Source of the DNA: Atriophallophorus winterbourni
Lineage: Eukaryota; Platyhelminthes; Trematoda; Plagiorchiida; Microphallidae
DNA: 64,000 nt
Assembly (NCBI GenBank): GCA_013407085.1
Contig: JACCGJ010018825.1
Span: forward strand, 1-64,000
Direction: 5' to 3'
The position numbers were made by a program, and so were the translations under genes. The stretch's first letter is position 1, and each line of letters begins with the position of its first letter. Under the pieces are notes generated by a model that was not told where the DNA came from, did no database searches, and saw only the letters and a list, made by a program, of their open reading frames with translations. Shown in pieces: positions 21,678 through 32,300 of this stretch.

Positions 21678-23435
21678 ATGGAGAAAAAGATAGCTCGACT
21701 TTCTGCTTCTGTGAACCATAAGTTAGATTTATTTTCGGTTATGCGCAGACACGAACTTTGTAACTCTCTTTCAAATGTTAAGATTCGTCTTCTAGAACGC
21801 CAAGGAAGAAAGGCTTTAAACAGTGATTCAATGACGAAATCATTAAATTACCTTTCGAAGACCAGGTGTATCCGGTCAACACATGATATTCCATCCATAA
21901 TGTACCACGAAGATGATAAAGAAATAGTCACTTCTGATGCGGTCACAATAAGTCAGGCTTTCTCTTTATTCTTCAGCAGCTCGTTCAAAAACAACGCTTA
22001 CCATCCACCAGCAAACAATAGCACTCCCATGAATGCTATTGACTCCTTTACTTTTTCTGTACAAGAAGTAAAAGACATTTCTCGTCGAAGTAAAATCTCT
22101 TATAAGCCTGATGATGTAGGTTTTATTTCAGCCATCTTACACAACGAAAATGAAGACTTTCCTTTACTCTTATTAAATCTTTTCAATATTTCTCTCAAAT
22201 GTGGAATTTTTCCAACTCATTGGAAACACTCTGTTATTATCCCACGTTTAAAATATGGTAATTCGAACCTCGTTACGAATTATCGCCCTATTAATCATAC
22301 TCCTATTCTGTCTAGGTTATTTGAAAGGTTAATCAAAAATTCTTTGTTGGGCTACCTTGGTCCAGATGCGTTCTCTCCAGTCCAACATGGATTCCTTAGC
22401 CAAAAGTCTTGTGTAACCTGCCAGTTAGAATACTTAGATCTCATAACGGCTTCCCTTGACCAAGGACTAGCAGTGATTGTTGTATTCTTGGACATAAGCA
22501 AAGCTTTCGATCGGGTTCCTCATACTCTACTACTCCTACTCCTTTTGAAGCTATCATGTTTAGGTATTCATGGGCCTTTATTGAGCTGGTTCCGTTCTTT
22601 TCTATCTGATCGCACCTTTTCGGTTCACGTTAATGGAGTTACCTCAACTAATCAGCCAATTCCAAGTGGCGTAATTCAAGGTAGCGTTCTAGGTCCACTT
22701 CTTTTTCTTATATATGTTAATGATCTACAAAATGTTGTAGATCACTCTAAGCTATTCATCTTCGCGGATGACATAAAAGTCGTCATAACATCTCCTCCTG
22801 GTGAAGTGTCACAGGCCCTGATATCCCTTAACCGTGATCTTGCCTCTCTATCTAACTGGGGCTCACAATGGGGATTAGAATTTTCTGCTTCTGAGACACA
22901 ATATATGGGATTACGTTGTTCAATCCCTTCTAACACACTCACGATAAATGGCTCAACCATCACACCTTCTGCAGATATTAAGGACCTTGGATTTAGATAC
23001 TCCTCTTCTCTCAATTTTAATGAACAAGCCAGACACCTCATTGCGAGAGCAATACAAAACTTTAGCCTAATTAACCATAAATTCCTCTTACGCGAGAGTA
23101 AAATAGCACTATATAAGATGAAGGTCCTACCAATTCTCGATTATTGTAATATCATCTATTCTCACATTGGTAGGCGTGATTGTTTTCTCTTAGAGAGACT
23201 TCAACGTACTTTCAGCAAAATAACTTTGGGCTATTCAAACCCGTTGCCTTATCTTGAAAGATGTAATTTGCTGAATGTCGAACCACTATGGCTACGCAGA
23301 ATTCGTCTGAATCTGCTTCTTTTCTTTCGAATCATTACCCAGCAACGAATTAAGCTTCAGTCTGACATGCGCTTTCAAGATTCACGATCTGCGCAATCGA
23401 ACAAGGCTGTTGAATATCCCTATGTCTCGCACTAA
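21678..23435 (+). pseudogene. CR1-c reverse transcriptase (long open frame)
   Basis: 585 codons from the ATG at 21678; the frame is open further upstream with RKRDPINL, so this ATG is not necessarily the true start. RT blocks: LVTNYRPINHTPILSRLFERL, VQHGFLSQKSCVTCQLEYLD, VVFLDISKAFDRVPH (catalytic D), IPSGVIQGSVLGPLLFLIYV, and LFIFADDIKVV (catalytic DD). The C-terminal domain follows with IKDLGFRYSSSLNFNEQAR and DYCNIIYSHIG. The frame shifts near 23400 and the last 73 codons are at 23410-23628. No endonuclease, so a 5'-truncated copy. Confidence 0.85.
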
Positions 23436-23628
23436 AGTTAGACGTAACTTCTTCTTAGTTAGATATGCACAACTTTGGAATTCCCTTCCACTTCATTTCC
23501 GTATGTGCACATCTACAGGAAAATTTAAAACGCTTGTAGAAACCCTTATCGTTCACTCACTTTCCCAAATCCTTAAGATAAACTCTTCCCTAGACATTCT
23601 ATACTCTCATGGGATCCCAGGTTTCTAA
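23410..23628 (+). pseudogene. CR1-c C-terminus after frameshift
   Basis: 72 codons: SRTKVRRNFFLVRYAQLWNS, then PLHFRMCTSTGKFKTLVETL, ending YSHGIPGF before TAA. The N-N-G-I-P-G-Y ending of CR1-b is equivalent. This completes the CR1-c protein once the frameshift near 23400 is taken into account. Confidence 0.82.
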
Positions 23629-23928
23629 TTCCACATCTTTCTCCACATATTAGTTTATCATGATGTCTTATTGTATTCTTTGGATAACTGGCCATTCAAG
23701 TGTCAGGTTGTCCGACCAGAGATATGTTGTTAGACATCTTCATCGTAACCGAGCGTTTTATGATTATTTTTACCATATGACTATATCCTCAACCGCTATC
23801 TGCTTACATTAAACCCATTTATGCATAAAAACATGTTTTTACATAACGTATTCATAATAAAAACAAAAAAAAGAAAAAAACGCTAAAAATGCCAAAAATA
23901 TTGTCTTTTTTGTGATCTTTTTTATCGT

Positions 23929-24714
23929 TTATATAAAATGTAAAATTTCACAATGATAACCTCTCACCATGATGGTGAAGAGAATATTTTCAATCGTATT
24001 CCAGTGTCTCCGACTCCGAAACCAACTGCGATACTGGTCCTTGCTTCTTCCGCGTAAAACTGATTCTTCTACATGAACCGAAATCCATACTGGCGAATAG
24101 TTTTGGTTCCCCTGATTTGACAATTCTGCGACTTTCCTGGATCGTACAACCGGCCCAAACATCATGCAATTTGAACCACAATCGTAATTCAGCAATCGAG
24201 CATGCCAGCGACTGATTCTCAGTGGTTCTTGTCCTCGACTACCTCTAGTCAGTAATGTAACGAGTGCAGAGTGGTCAGTACGAAGCGTGAACGTCCTGTC
24301 AAAGAGGTAAATATGCCATTTTTCGCATGCCCACATACAAGCCAAGGCTTCTTTCTCGCCAACAGAGTAGTTCCTTTCCGTTTTAGACAGTGATCTCGAG
24401 GCAAAAGCAATCACTCTTTCTTTACCATTTTGAAGTTGTGACAGGACAGCTCCGATACCCACATCTGACGCATCTGTCGACACATATGTTGCACTGGTTT
24501 CATCAAATATCGCGACTGTTGGTGCAGAGGCAATCAGTCTATGTATTTCTTGGTATGCATTTTCCTGATCGTTTTCCCACGTAAAACGGCATCTTGCCTG
24601 GTCATCTTCCGGAGGGGCTCGGAAATCGCAGAGAAGTTCTGAAGGTGACGGAGGTAGTAAGTGCACAAACCGAGAAAATGTTTGACATCCACAGCGCTCT
24701 GAAGCTTTGGGCAC
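23929..24714 (-). pseudogene. Gypsy-1 RNase H joined to a 3' tail
   Basis: The N-terminal part matches Ty3/gypsy RNase H: TYVSTDASDVGIGAVLSQL (catalytic D), IAFASRSLSKTERNYSVGEK (catalytic E) and FTLRTDHSALVTLLTR (catalytic D). After RISRWHARLLNYD the homology stops and a region with no RNase H or integrase motif follows to 23929. That tail in another frame reads VWAGCTIQESRRIVKS, similar to the block at 31607-31798. The HHCC and DDE core of integrase are missing. Confidence 0.78.
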
Positions 24715-25772
24715 TCCAAAATAGCGCGTATATTATCCACACTTGGTCGAATTCCAGCTGCTGTGATTGTGAAACTCAAAAAGTTAACTGAAGTCGTAGA
24801 AAACGCACATTTGCTGGGATTTACTCGAAGATTCAGATCAGACAGACGTTTCAGTACCGCATCTAAGTTCTGTTGATGATCGCTATCATTCTTCCCGAAG
24901 ACACATATATCATCCATGTAAGCGATGCAACCCATCAAATTCGCGAGTGATAGAGTAATAAACTTTTGCCACGCAGCAGGCGCACTACTCAGACCCATCG
25001 GAAGGACTTTGTACTGAAATAGACCATCAGGGGTTAGAAAAGCTGTCAGAGCTCTGGATTCAGGTGTTAGATGCATATGAAAGTAGGCACTCTTGATATC
25101 CAGCTTTGAGAACACTTTGGATCCGGACAGTTTAGTAATTAATTCGTCAGCACTGGTTAACGGAAACCTTTCGACAACGATCTGCTTATTCAATGCACGC
25201 AGATCACTGCATATACGAACAGACCCATCTTTTTTTTAAACGGCCACTAGGGGATGTACCCAATCGGAACATTGTATGGATTCGATGATATCCTGATCAA
25301 CCATTTCTTTTATAGCACTCGAAACAGCTTTCTTCTTTGCCAAGGGAATTGGACGTGGCTGATGAATGGCGACTGGTTGCACATCCACTTTCAGACGAAT
25401 ATGATGTTGGGCATTCTTGATTCTCCCAATTCCGCTTTCAAAACGTTTGGGATATTTCGACTGTACATGTTGAACATCGATGGCTAACACATACATATTG
25501 TTTATGTTCGGGTAAACTTTCAGAGCAACCATTGTATTGCGGCCAAGTAGGGGCTTTGTTTTACTTCCAGATACGTAAACAGATACTGGACACCATGAGG
25601 AGTCATGCAAACAAATATTCACGATTATGAAACCCAGTATCTCAATTTTATCACTGGAATAACCGCCGAATTGATAGCGGGAGGGCTGGATGGAAAAGTC
25701 TGTCAAATAGTCTTCGTAAAAGTTTTGAGGAACAATCGTAACGGGGGAAGCAGAATCTAATTCCATATTCAA
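24534..25772 (-). pseudogene. Gypsy-1 protease and reverse transcriptase
   Basis: 25772-25236 holds the protease (MELDSASPVTIVP, with D-S-A as active site; LLGRNTMVAL) and the RT entry (VDQDIIESIQCSDWVHPLVAV). An A-run near 25230 breaks the frame. 25193-24534 holds the RT core: KVFSKLDIKSAYFHMHLTPE (catalytic D), LPMGLSSAPAAWQKF, CIAYMDDICVFG (catalytic DD), and FLSFTITAAGIRPS. A further frameshift near 24600 leads to RNase H. It would copy the element RNA into DNA; this copy is disabled. Confidence 0.85.
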
Positions 25773-26705
25773 TTAAATTTTATCATGACCAATTTCGAAA
25801 AGCACGGAGCGAATGTCAGATGATGGTAACTTGGGCTCAGTCGGTATACCAACAGTATTTCTAGGTGCAAATCGCAAGGCGTAAATTGTAGTTATGTCAT
25901 CAAATTTTCCCGATTTATGGGGACAAGAATCGATAAGGTTGACTCGGCGGCCACGACACACCCGAGCAAAATGTCCTTGCTTACCGCAAACTCGACATTG
26001 AGCTTTCAATGCTGGACAGGATTAAAAGTTTGCCTTATGTTGTGTACTGCCGCAACGATAGCATTTCATGGAGCTGATGTTCTTACTACTTGTAGCTTGT
26101 GTGACGTTGATTTGATGTGACTCAGAACTTGTGTGATGCTGAAATAGCTTGTTTCCCTCCTTAACATCGTATTTCGTTCGAGCAATCTCACACGCGATGC
26201 TCCACGTCAATTTGTTTGCATCATGAGTCAGGATTGCTTCACGCGTGCCATTGTCAGATAATCCCATAAGGAGTTGTTGTAATAAGAACATATCTTCAAC
26301 TTTCTTTAGAGGAGTATTGTTGTATTCACACGGACGAGCTGCATGCAGTAGTCTGGTTATGAATTCATCAACTGGTTCTCCGGACTCTTGGCAAAACTTT
26401 GAGAAACGAAACCGGGCAACATATTTGTTTACTCGAGGACCCCAGCATTTATCTAGCGCAGTAAATGCTTCTCTGAAGTCTTTCACTTTGGCAAACTGTA
26501 AATCATCGAATACTCGTGAGCCTTCACGACCAAGATTAGAACGTAGTAATTTCAGTAAAATCACTGAATTAGTTAAATATTCTGGTTTGGACACAGAGTA
26601 AGTCCACAAAGTCACAGAATGAATTTTTCCAATTTTTCCAATCATCCGAAGTAGGCTTTTCAGCACCAGCGGGCCAGAATTCAGTAGGAGGCCTGAGGAA
26701 GTTCA
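25773..26705 (-). pseudogene. Gypsy-1 gag with CCHC zinc knuckles
   Basis: It starts near 26705 (MNFLRPPTEFWPAGA on the minus strand). The body (26666-26022) has LGREGSRVFDDLQFAKVKDF and KFCQESGEPVDEFITRLLHA, typical of Ty3/gypsy gag. It ends at a first knuckle CYRCGSTQHKANF. A stop follows and a second knuckle CRVCGKQGHFARVC lies at about 25990. Gag packages the element RNA into cytoplasmic particles. Confidence 0.8.
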
Positions 26706-26776
26706 TTGGAATCAGTAATGTGAAGAAAGTAGATGCAGATTCGTCAAAAACACTAATTTAACCTCGCGACGCCAAT

Positions 26777-26954
26777 TGCTGTGTCCAAGAACACCAGATT
26801 TGCGAACACTAAACTGTATTATTAAACCTCAGACAATCCACGGCTGACAGCCGCTTCAAACATGAATAATCAATACCGAAACAGTTGGACTAATCAGAAC
26901 CAAGGTCACGCTCACGAGAGTCTCGTGATTGGCTGCCGGCTTCCTGCATACACA
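26777..26954 (-). repeat. Putative Gypsy-1 5' LTR (short)
   Basis: On the plus strand it starts TGCTGTGTCC and ends near CATACACA. On the minus strand its end is followed by ATTGGCGTCGCGAGGTT, a plausible primer-binding region, and then the gag start. No second LTR copy is available in the window, so the limits are uncertain. Confidence 0.45.
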
Positions 26955-26975
26955 GCAGATACGAACATAGGAAAT

Positions 26976-27652
26976 CTACTTTGTCAAACGAAAACCTCTC
27001 ATTCGTAACAATGATGACAACTGCCTTATCAAGGACTTCGCTTCCTCATGATTAGGCACTGATACTAAACAATCATCAACATAAAAAATTTTCGAAACGT
27101 AATTCCCAATTCGTTCTTCAAATGAATGACCGAAATCCTCGACCGTTTTACGCAGTGCAAACGTAGCGCAAAATGGGGACGACGTTGCCCCAAAGGGATG
27201 AACTGTCATCCTACATTTTTAATGGAACCCCGCATATAATTATCCTCCCACCAGAGAATTCTAAGTGCGTTTCTATTATAGTTTGGCATTTTGACTTGGA
27301 CGAACATCTCTTCGATCTCAGCAGCAACAGCATATACATGTAATCGAAAGCGCAGCAATACGTCCATCGAATTTGTTGTCAGATGTGTTCCTTGAAATAG
27401 TACATCATTCAACGACACACCATTGTGTTCAGCCGCACAATCAAAAACTACTCTCAGATTTTCCGGTTTCTTAGGATTGAAAAGCGGATGGTGAGGCAAA
27501 TACCAAACAATATTATCCACGGCATTATTCAGAACGGGTTCGATATCACCAATCTCCAAATAATGTGCCATAACCTTGCTGTAACGCTCGAACAAAACAC
27601 TATCGCGCTTAAACAGACGCCGCAAGTAGCTTAAGCGCCTTTCCTCTGACAA
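26976..27652 (-). pseudogene. BEL/Pao reverse transcriptase, N-terminal half
   Basis: 27652-27206: VWYLPHHPLFNPKKPENLRV, VFDCAAEHNGVSLNDVLFQG, then AAEIEEMFVQVKM, where BEL RT usually has D-I-x-x-M-F-x-Q-V (the first catalytic D is E here). A frame break near 27206 leads to 27209-26976: HPFGATSSPFCATFALRKTV and KIFYVDDCLVSV, the YVDD catalytic block. The frame ends at RMRGFRLTK followed by TAG (probably once TGG), where Gypsy-1 interrupts. Confidence 0.85.
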
Positions 27653-27907
27653 ATAATTTGTGGTCAGTTTGCTTCTATCAGGCTTTTAAGGTAGCGGTAC
27701 CTGAAAATGACCGTCGATAATTTGTGATCTTCTTACGAGCGACAATGCGTCTTCGTCATCGCGCGATCCTTTATTTCATTCAGCGGATATGTCTGCAAAT
27801 TCTGTATTGTACAGACGGTTGACACATTCATCAATGGACCCTTGCTCCAAGGAAGAATTCAAACACAAGATATCCTTTGGAGTTTGGCATGCTGGCCCTT
27901 GTAGAAT

Positions 27908-28396
27908 TCACCTCAACAGCGTTTTGGTTGCAAATGGACGGCGCCTACCTCCTAAGCGCTGTTCCAACGCCCAATGTGCTTCAGGGACATCACAGCCTAT
28001 GAGCACAGTCACAGGCTGATCACTAACATCAAGGAAGTCAACGTCTTTTAAGTATGCAGGCCGTTCACTCAAGGCTATCATTGGATATTGTGATACACGC
28101 GGCAACTTTTCTACTGTGTATGCCTCAGGGACGTGGATTACTTGACTGCCGTCAAACGAGTGTATTTTGAATTTCAAACGAGAACAAGTAAGTTGACGCT
28201 GCTGACCCAAAGTAGTCAATGAAACTTGCGCAGGACTTTTAGACATCCTGTACTGTTCAACGAAGTCATTAAAAATCGAAGTGTTATCAAATCCACTATC
28301 CAAGAAAGCAACTGCATTTATAAGCCCATTTGGAGTCTCGATCTTGATGGGTAGAGAACCTAAGATCACTTTGCACTGAATGCCGCATGGATGCAA
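27908..28396 (-). pseudogene. BEL/Pao aspartic protease region
   Basis: 163 codons. The active-site triad is FLDSGFDNTSI (D-S-G), and the end of the fold shows VTVLIGCDVPEAHWALEQRL (L-I-G-x-D). This pepsin-like retroviral-type protease would process the gag-pol polyprotein. The frame overlaps the zinc-knuckle frame upstream. Between 27653 and 27907 the pol linker is present but frameshifted. Confidence 0.85.
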
Positions 28397-28710
28397 TGGA
28401 TATTCGTGGACGGTTTCTCTGCAGCGTGGTTGTAATGTAGAAGTGTGTGGTGTCGTTTACCGCGATTTTCGGCAGTGCACCACGGCTTGTATTTGCATGA
28501 CACAGCGCCATGTGACGGTCGCAGACATAAGAAGCAAACAGAGTTGCGCCTGGCGATTTCCCAGCGCGAATTGACATCCGATTCAATAAATTTTGGACAA
28601 TTTTGTAACTCATGAGATGCCTGGCAAATGCAACATTTCATGCTAGGCCTTACACCACTTGTGGTAACAAAAACATTTTTTCTCAGTGGTTTGGAAACCA
28701 CTACTCGCAT
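28366..28710 (-). pseudogene. BEL gag C-terminal zinc-knuckle region
   Basis: 115 codons. CCICQASHELQNCPKF and SVCFLCLRPSHGAVSCKYK give the cysteine/histidine pattern of BEL/Pao gag knuckles, followed by RGKRHHTLLHY, a common BEL ending before protease. It follows the gag body at 28711 after a stop at the boundary. Confidence 0.82.
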
Positions 28711-29616
28711 TTAGGTATGCACGAGGTGATTGATGATGCGTGTTTGAGCTAGTTGTTTCAAGCAGCTGCCAAACCTGATCCCTGCGATACGTGCACGCCG
28801 TGACACAAATTGTTTCAGGTGATCAAAGGTGACTTCATGGCCATTCATGCTGAGTTGATCCGCCGCACCAGCCCACTGATGCTGTAAGGCGACAGGTAGA
28901 CACTTGACAACGCCTTCCAAGGTGATCCCAGAATTCAAATCTGCTTCACAACCCATTTGCTTCAAACCAATTTGGCAGTTTTCCATCCTCAAGGCGAGGT
29001 TTGACAGACAATCGGAAGTGTTTCTTACCCGTGTTGCTTCACTCAACATCTTGTTCAATAACGAGCGTGCAACAACATGAGGTAGGCCAAACATTTTCTT
29101 AAGAATGCTGCGTGCTCTTTTATAACCTTCTTCAGGCGGCAACATCATGCAAGCGTCAATCGCATTTCGAGCTTTACCTCGGCAATAATATGTGAGGTAC
29201 AATAGAAGCTGACCAGAATCAGTAGTTTTTGATTCCACATACCATTCAAACTGCCTTATAAATTTCCAGTAGTCCACTGGATTACAATCAAATGATGATA
29301 ATTCAACCTTTGGAAGTGAAGCAGAATCGTTCACGATTCTCTGTGGCGCTTTGCCCACTTCCAATTCAAGTTGACGATCAGCGACAGGAAAATTAGCCAC
29401 CGGATTGTCGTTAAATCGGCACAACCGAGCTATTATTTCCTTCACTACCACTAAATCCTGCTGTAAATCACGCATAGCCTGTTCGGGTTTAGGTTCTTAA
29501 TTACAACCAACTAAAGGCGACAAGCAAGAGCTATGTGAGGCGGAACCAGCAATGTCATTAAATTCACTATCAACATGTTTCCCAGTAGGGTTCAACCGTT
29601 TCGATTTTTTAGGCAT
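28711..29616 (-). pseudogene. BEL gag body
   Basis: The first ATG at about 29614-29616 reads MPKKSKRLNPTGKHV; an in-frame TAA follows about 40 codons later, and the long frame resumes (29475-28711). Blocks: LPKVELSSFDCNPVDYWKFI (P-x-x-x-L-x-x-F-x-G-x-P-x-x-Y-W-x-F), LTYYCRGKARNAI, GYKRARSILKKMFGLPHVV, and FDHLKQFVSRRARI. This is the standard BEL/Pao gag architecture. The early stop disables the copy. Confidence 0.83.
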
Positions 29617-29827
29617 TATCAATTAATGCAAAAAACGAAGATATCAAAAAGAAAAACAGGGGACGTCGCCAAGTTTGAAACAAAGTAGAATTGCGACAAG
29701 AAGATTCAAGTTGATCCTTGTTCAAATAGACAGACGATCTAAATTGACCGTTTCCAAATGAGCAATTTAATTTTCCGTTTCTCCAAATAGAACAATCGGA
29801 GTTGAGAACTGTAACGACTAAAGTAGC
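29617..29827 (-). other. BEL untranslated leader
   Basis: Between the 5' LTR and gag. The minus strand right after the LTR begins GCTACTTTAGTCGTTACAGT, where the tRNA primer-binding site should be; I cannot name the tRNA. The older relic has a comparable leader at 30980-31100. Confidence 0.55.
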
Positions 29828-30295
29828 TGTTTAACGCGTTGACAACCTATTTGTTAGTTCGAAAATTCAAAACAATGATTCGAGTTTACTACGGTTCTAT
29901 TAACAAGATTAATAGACAATAACAATGGACAAACCTCAACTGTACCGGGTTGTACAAATGATGTGAGCGAAAAATGCTCAAAGTTTCTAAATGACAACAA
30001 TAAATTCAGCCAATGCTGACAAGATAGACTGCCAAATGATAAATGCAAAGGAATAAAATTACCAATACAATGGTGAACAATCGTCTCTTTTTTCTCCAAA
30101 TACCACGAGCAAAATATGTGGAATTTTAATGGCAGCCAAGCAATATAAATTACTTCAGTAAAACATAACGGGGTATACAAGTGTATAAGGAAAATGTGTA
30201 CACAAAAACAATGTAAGATAGAATTGTTGAGAATTAAGAAGAATTTAATTGTTTAAACAGAAAATAAGAAGGAATTTTACACAAAAGTTTCGTCA
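29828..30295 (-). repeat. BEL 5' LTR
   Basis: 468 bp, TG...CA, matching 18970-19436 with scattered substitutions. It would carry promoter and polyadenylation signals; no TATA box can be placed with confidence. Confidence 0.88.
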
Positions 30296-30960
30296 TTTAC
30301 AAACTGCACGGTAAGGAAGATTACATCGAGGTCGAAAGTTCATCGACAGTTGATGATTCGGAACAGCAGTTGCATATCCACAGATGAAATTGTGTTCCAT
30401 CACGCTTGCATATTTATGGAGTAACTCAGGATTTCACAGAAACCTAAAACGTAGACACTGTAAACGCGACTTTGCTTGTTTACGGTTGCGGCAGATTTTA
30501 TGGAAATCTCTTTTCCGAGGTAAACACACTTCAAAATGGACATCTTTCTGTTTAGTCCCACGAAACGCTTGTAACACATCCGCTCCAATAAGCAGGCCAA
30601 CTGCGGTATCGGGACTATCATTTTAAACAAGATCCTTCACATGATTAGGTGAAGTGAGGCAGTCCTTCTTCGTCAAATGCTCAATCATTTCAGGAGGTTG
30701 CATAGACTCATCCATCATAGACAGTTCTAATATTAGTCGTGCAAATCGAGTAGCATTCGCAGCTATCAACAGTTTTAACTCAGCCTCTTGACGCCTCTGT
30801 TCTTCCGCTAATTGTGCTAACATAAACTGCGCCCTAAGATCATGAGAGCTAGAAATAACTACCGAACCAGAGCATGACATGATATCAACCAATGAAGAAA
30901 CACCGACTTGCCCGTCAAACAGGTACTTGGCATTGTTTGGATCTTGGATGGATCTTTGAC
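30296..30960 (-). pseudogene. Older BEL/Pao relic: gag start and protease end
   Basis: Minus strand. 30892-30623 reads HDLRAQFMLAQLAEEQRRQE and AELKLLIAANATRFARLIL, a coiled-coil-like gag N-terminus. A deletion follows, then a broken frame with GLLIGADVLQAFRGTKQ (the L-I-G-x-D protease end) at about 30600-30560. It likely joins the RT/RNase H relic at 18422-18969, the younger BEL having inserted between them. Confidence 0.6.
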
Positions 30961-30999
30961 CATTTGTTCTCCATCTTTTCTTAATGTTCGAAACGAAGA

Positions 31000-31100
31000 T
31001 AATTGAGTACTGTCAAAATTGAGTACTGTCCCAATGTTCCAAACGAAGCAAATTGAGAACTGTCCAAATTTTCCAAACGAAGCAAATTGAGTATTGTAAC
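31000..31100. repeat. Short tandem repeat in BEL relic leader
   Basis: Roughly 30-35-bp units of the form CGAAGCAAATTGAG then ACTGTCC/ATTGTAAC occur about three times (31018, 31058, 31078) with variation. It lies upstream (minus strand) of the gag relic, where the leader of the older BEL element is expected. Confidence 0.55.
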
Positions 31101-31509
31101 CGCCAAAACGGCCTGGGGAAAATCGAGTTCAACGTCAAAGATTTCAGTCACGATATAAACACCAATGTGTCTGTCCAACGGTTGAGTTACGCGTCTAAAC
31201 CCATCAATATATTGACAAGATAATCCGTCAGATGAGTACGGTACTATTAAAGCAAAATAATTATACAATAAAATAGCAAACCTCAATTATTCCGCTTCGA
31301 ACTGAATCAAAAAAAAGAATATTCAACAGCAACAAGGACCACGAGTGATCGCAACTTCAAATAGCGCGCGAACGGCTAAATAAAGATACACAAAATAAGC
31401 TCAAGAACGAATAAATTCAAATAGTTCGGTAAAACAAAAATGGTAAAAATATACAAAAATACCAGAAGATTTAAACAATTAGTTGTCAATAAAATAAATT
31501 CAATGTACA
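31101..31509. other. Probable LTR or leader remnant, not resolved
   Basis: No coding signal. Its position upstream of the BEL relic leader suggests the 5' LTR of that older copy, but it does not match the younger LTR closely enough for me to be sure. Confidence 0.3.
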
Positions 31510-31800
31510 TCTTACAATATTGTTTTTTGTGATCTTTTTTATCGCTCATAATCGATTTACTATTTTACTTTGATAACCTCTCACCATGATGGTGAAGAGA
31601 ATATCTTTAATTGTGTTCCAGTGTCTCCGACTCCCAAACCAACTCCGACACTGGCCCTTGCTCCTTCCGCATACGACTGATTCTTCTATATGGACCGAAA
31701 GCCCTACTGGCGAACAGTTTTGGTTTCCCTATTTCCGACAATTCTTCAACTTTCTGGATCGTACAACTGGCCCAAATCTCATGCAATTTAAACCACAATT
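31510..31800 (-). mobile_element. Gypsy-1-family 3' tail fragment
   Basis: It matches 23905-24185 closely, including TGATAACCTCTCACCATGATGGTGAAGAG and the coding block (31798-31607) MWFKLHEIWASCTIQ ... EELSEIGKPKLF. Both copies start their homology at the same base, next to AACCACAAT. The coding block looks like the segment after integrase in Ty3/gypsy pol. Confidence 0.75.
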
Positions 31801-32300
31801 TCTTCTCATCCCCTTCATTTTCTATATTTTTTCAATTTAACTTCGGTTTTTTATATACTTTTCTTCAATCAAATCCACCAACATTCCTAAGAAGTCAATT
31901 TATATATTTATAAAAGAACTTTCTTTATTTCGTAAATTTATTTTTACTGTGACAATTAAATCTTCACGCGCACCATTTCTTTCATAAATTGTTTTTATTT
32001 TCTTTTCTTTTTCCAATCTCTGTTCCAGAATTTATCGCATCCTCTTCATTTGCTTATTTCGATGCAATCTAGATGAAACTTTATTAATGTGTGACATTGC
32101 GCGAAAAAAATTAACTTTCTTACTCTTGTAAATTTACCATCCTTCATTAAACGAAAAAATGTTCAAAAATTCTGCTTGATAAGGTCATTTTTACAATTTA
32201 TTTATTTTGTACATATTGATAACCTGATCATGCTTGCATTCCTTGGTTTACCAAGAATATAGTAATATTATTATTACTTATTATTATTATTAGGCTAGGC
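31801..32300 (+). repeat. AT-rich stretch ending in a CR1-like 3' terminus
   Basis: Mostly AT-rich without frames. At 32230-32290 it reads TTGCATTCCTTGGTTTACCAAGAAT followed by a TTATTA repeat, equivalent to the CR1-b end (CCTTGGATTTCCAAG hairpin plus simple-sequence tail). It is thus probably the 3' end of a decayed CR1-type LINE. Confidence 0.5.

Larger units (their letters stand above)
21520..23885 (+). mobile_element. CR1-like LINE CR1-c, nested in BEL
   Basis: Opposite orientation to its BEL host. It starts in the linker before RT (5' truncated), carries RT and C-terminal domain (21678-23628), a 250-bp 3' untranslated region and an A-rich end (23855-23881). The insertion point in BEL is near 21515. 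It adjoins Gypsy-1 on the right, so both sit in the same BEL gap. It is the best-preserved CR1-type copy here, with one main frameshift near 23400. Confidence 0.8.
23886..26955 (-). mobile_element. Ty3/gypsy-like retrotransposon Gypsy-1, nested in BEL, integrase deleted
   Basis: Minus strand: putative 5' LTR piece (26954-26777), leader, gag, CCHC knuckles, protease, RT with YMDD, RNase H to about 24185, then a sudden jump to a 3' tail block (24181-23905) shared with 31525-31800. No integrase is present and no 3' LTR is seen before CR1-c begins. BEL RT sequence (RMRGFRLTK) resumes at 26975 on the far side. Confidence 0.8.
18970..30295 (-). mobile_element. BEL/Pao LTR retrotransposon with both LTRs, carrying two nested elements
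   Basis: Minus-strand order: 5' LTR (30295-29828), leader, gag (about 29616-28366), protease (28396-27908), RT (27652-26955), insertions (26954-21520), RNase H (21506-21192), integrase (21018-19750), polypurine tract, 3' LTR (19436-18970). Without its insertions it is about 5.9 kb. The region between the RT YVDD block and RNase H is missing at the insertion site. The LTRs look about 95 percent identical by eye. Flanking five bases (GTCGC left, TTTAC right) are not a matching duplication. Confidence 0.85.

Noticed and set aside
31561..31605. CACCATGATGGTG palindrome as a ribozyme or terminator
   Set aside because: It occurs at the same place in both gypsy tail copies, has no hammerhead core, and is better seen as part of the element.
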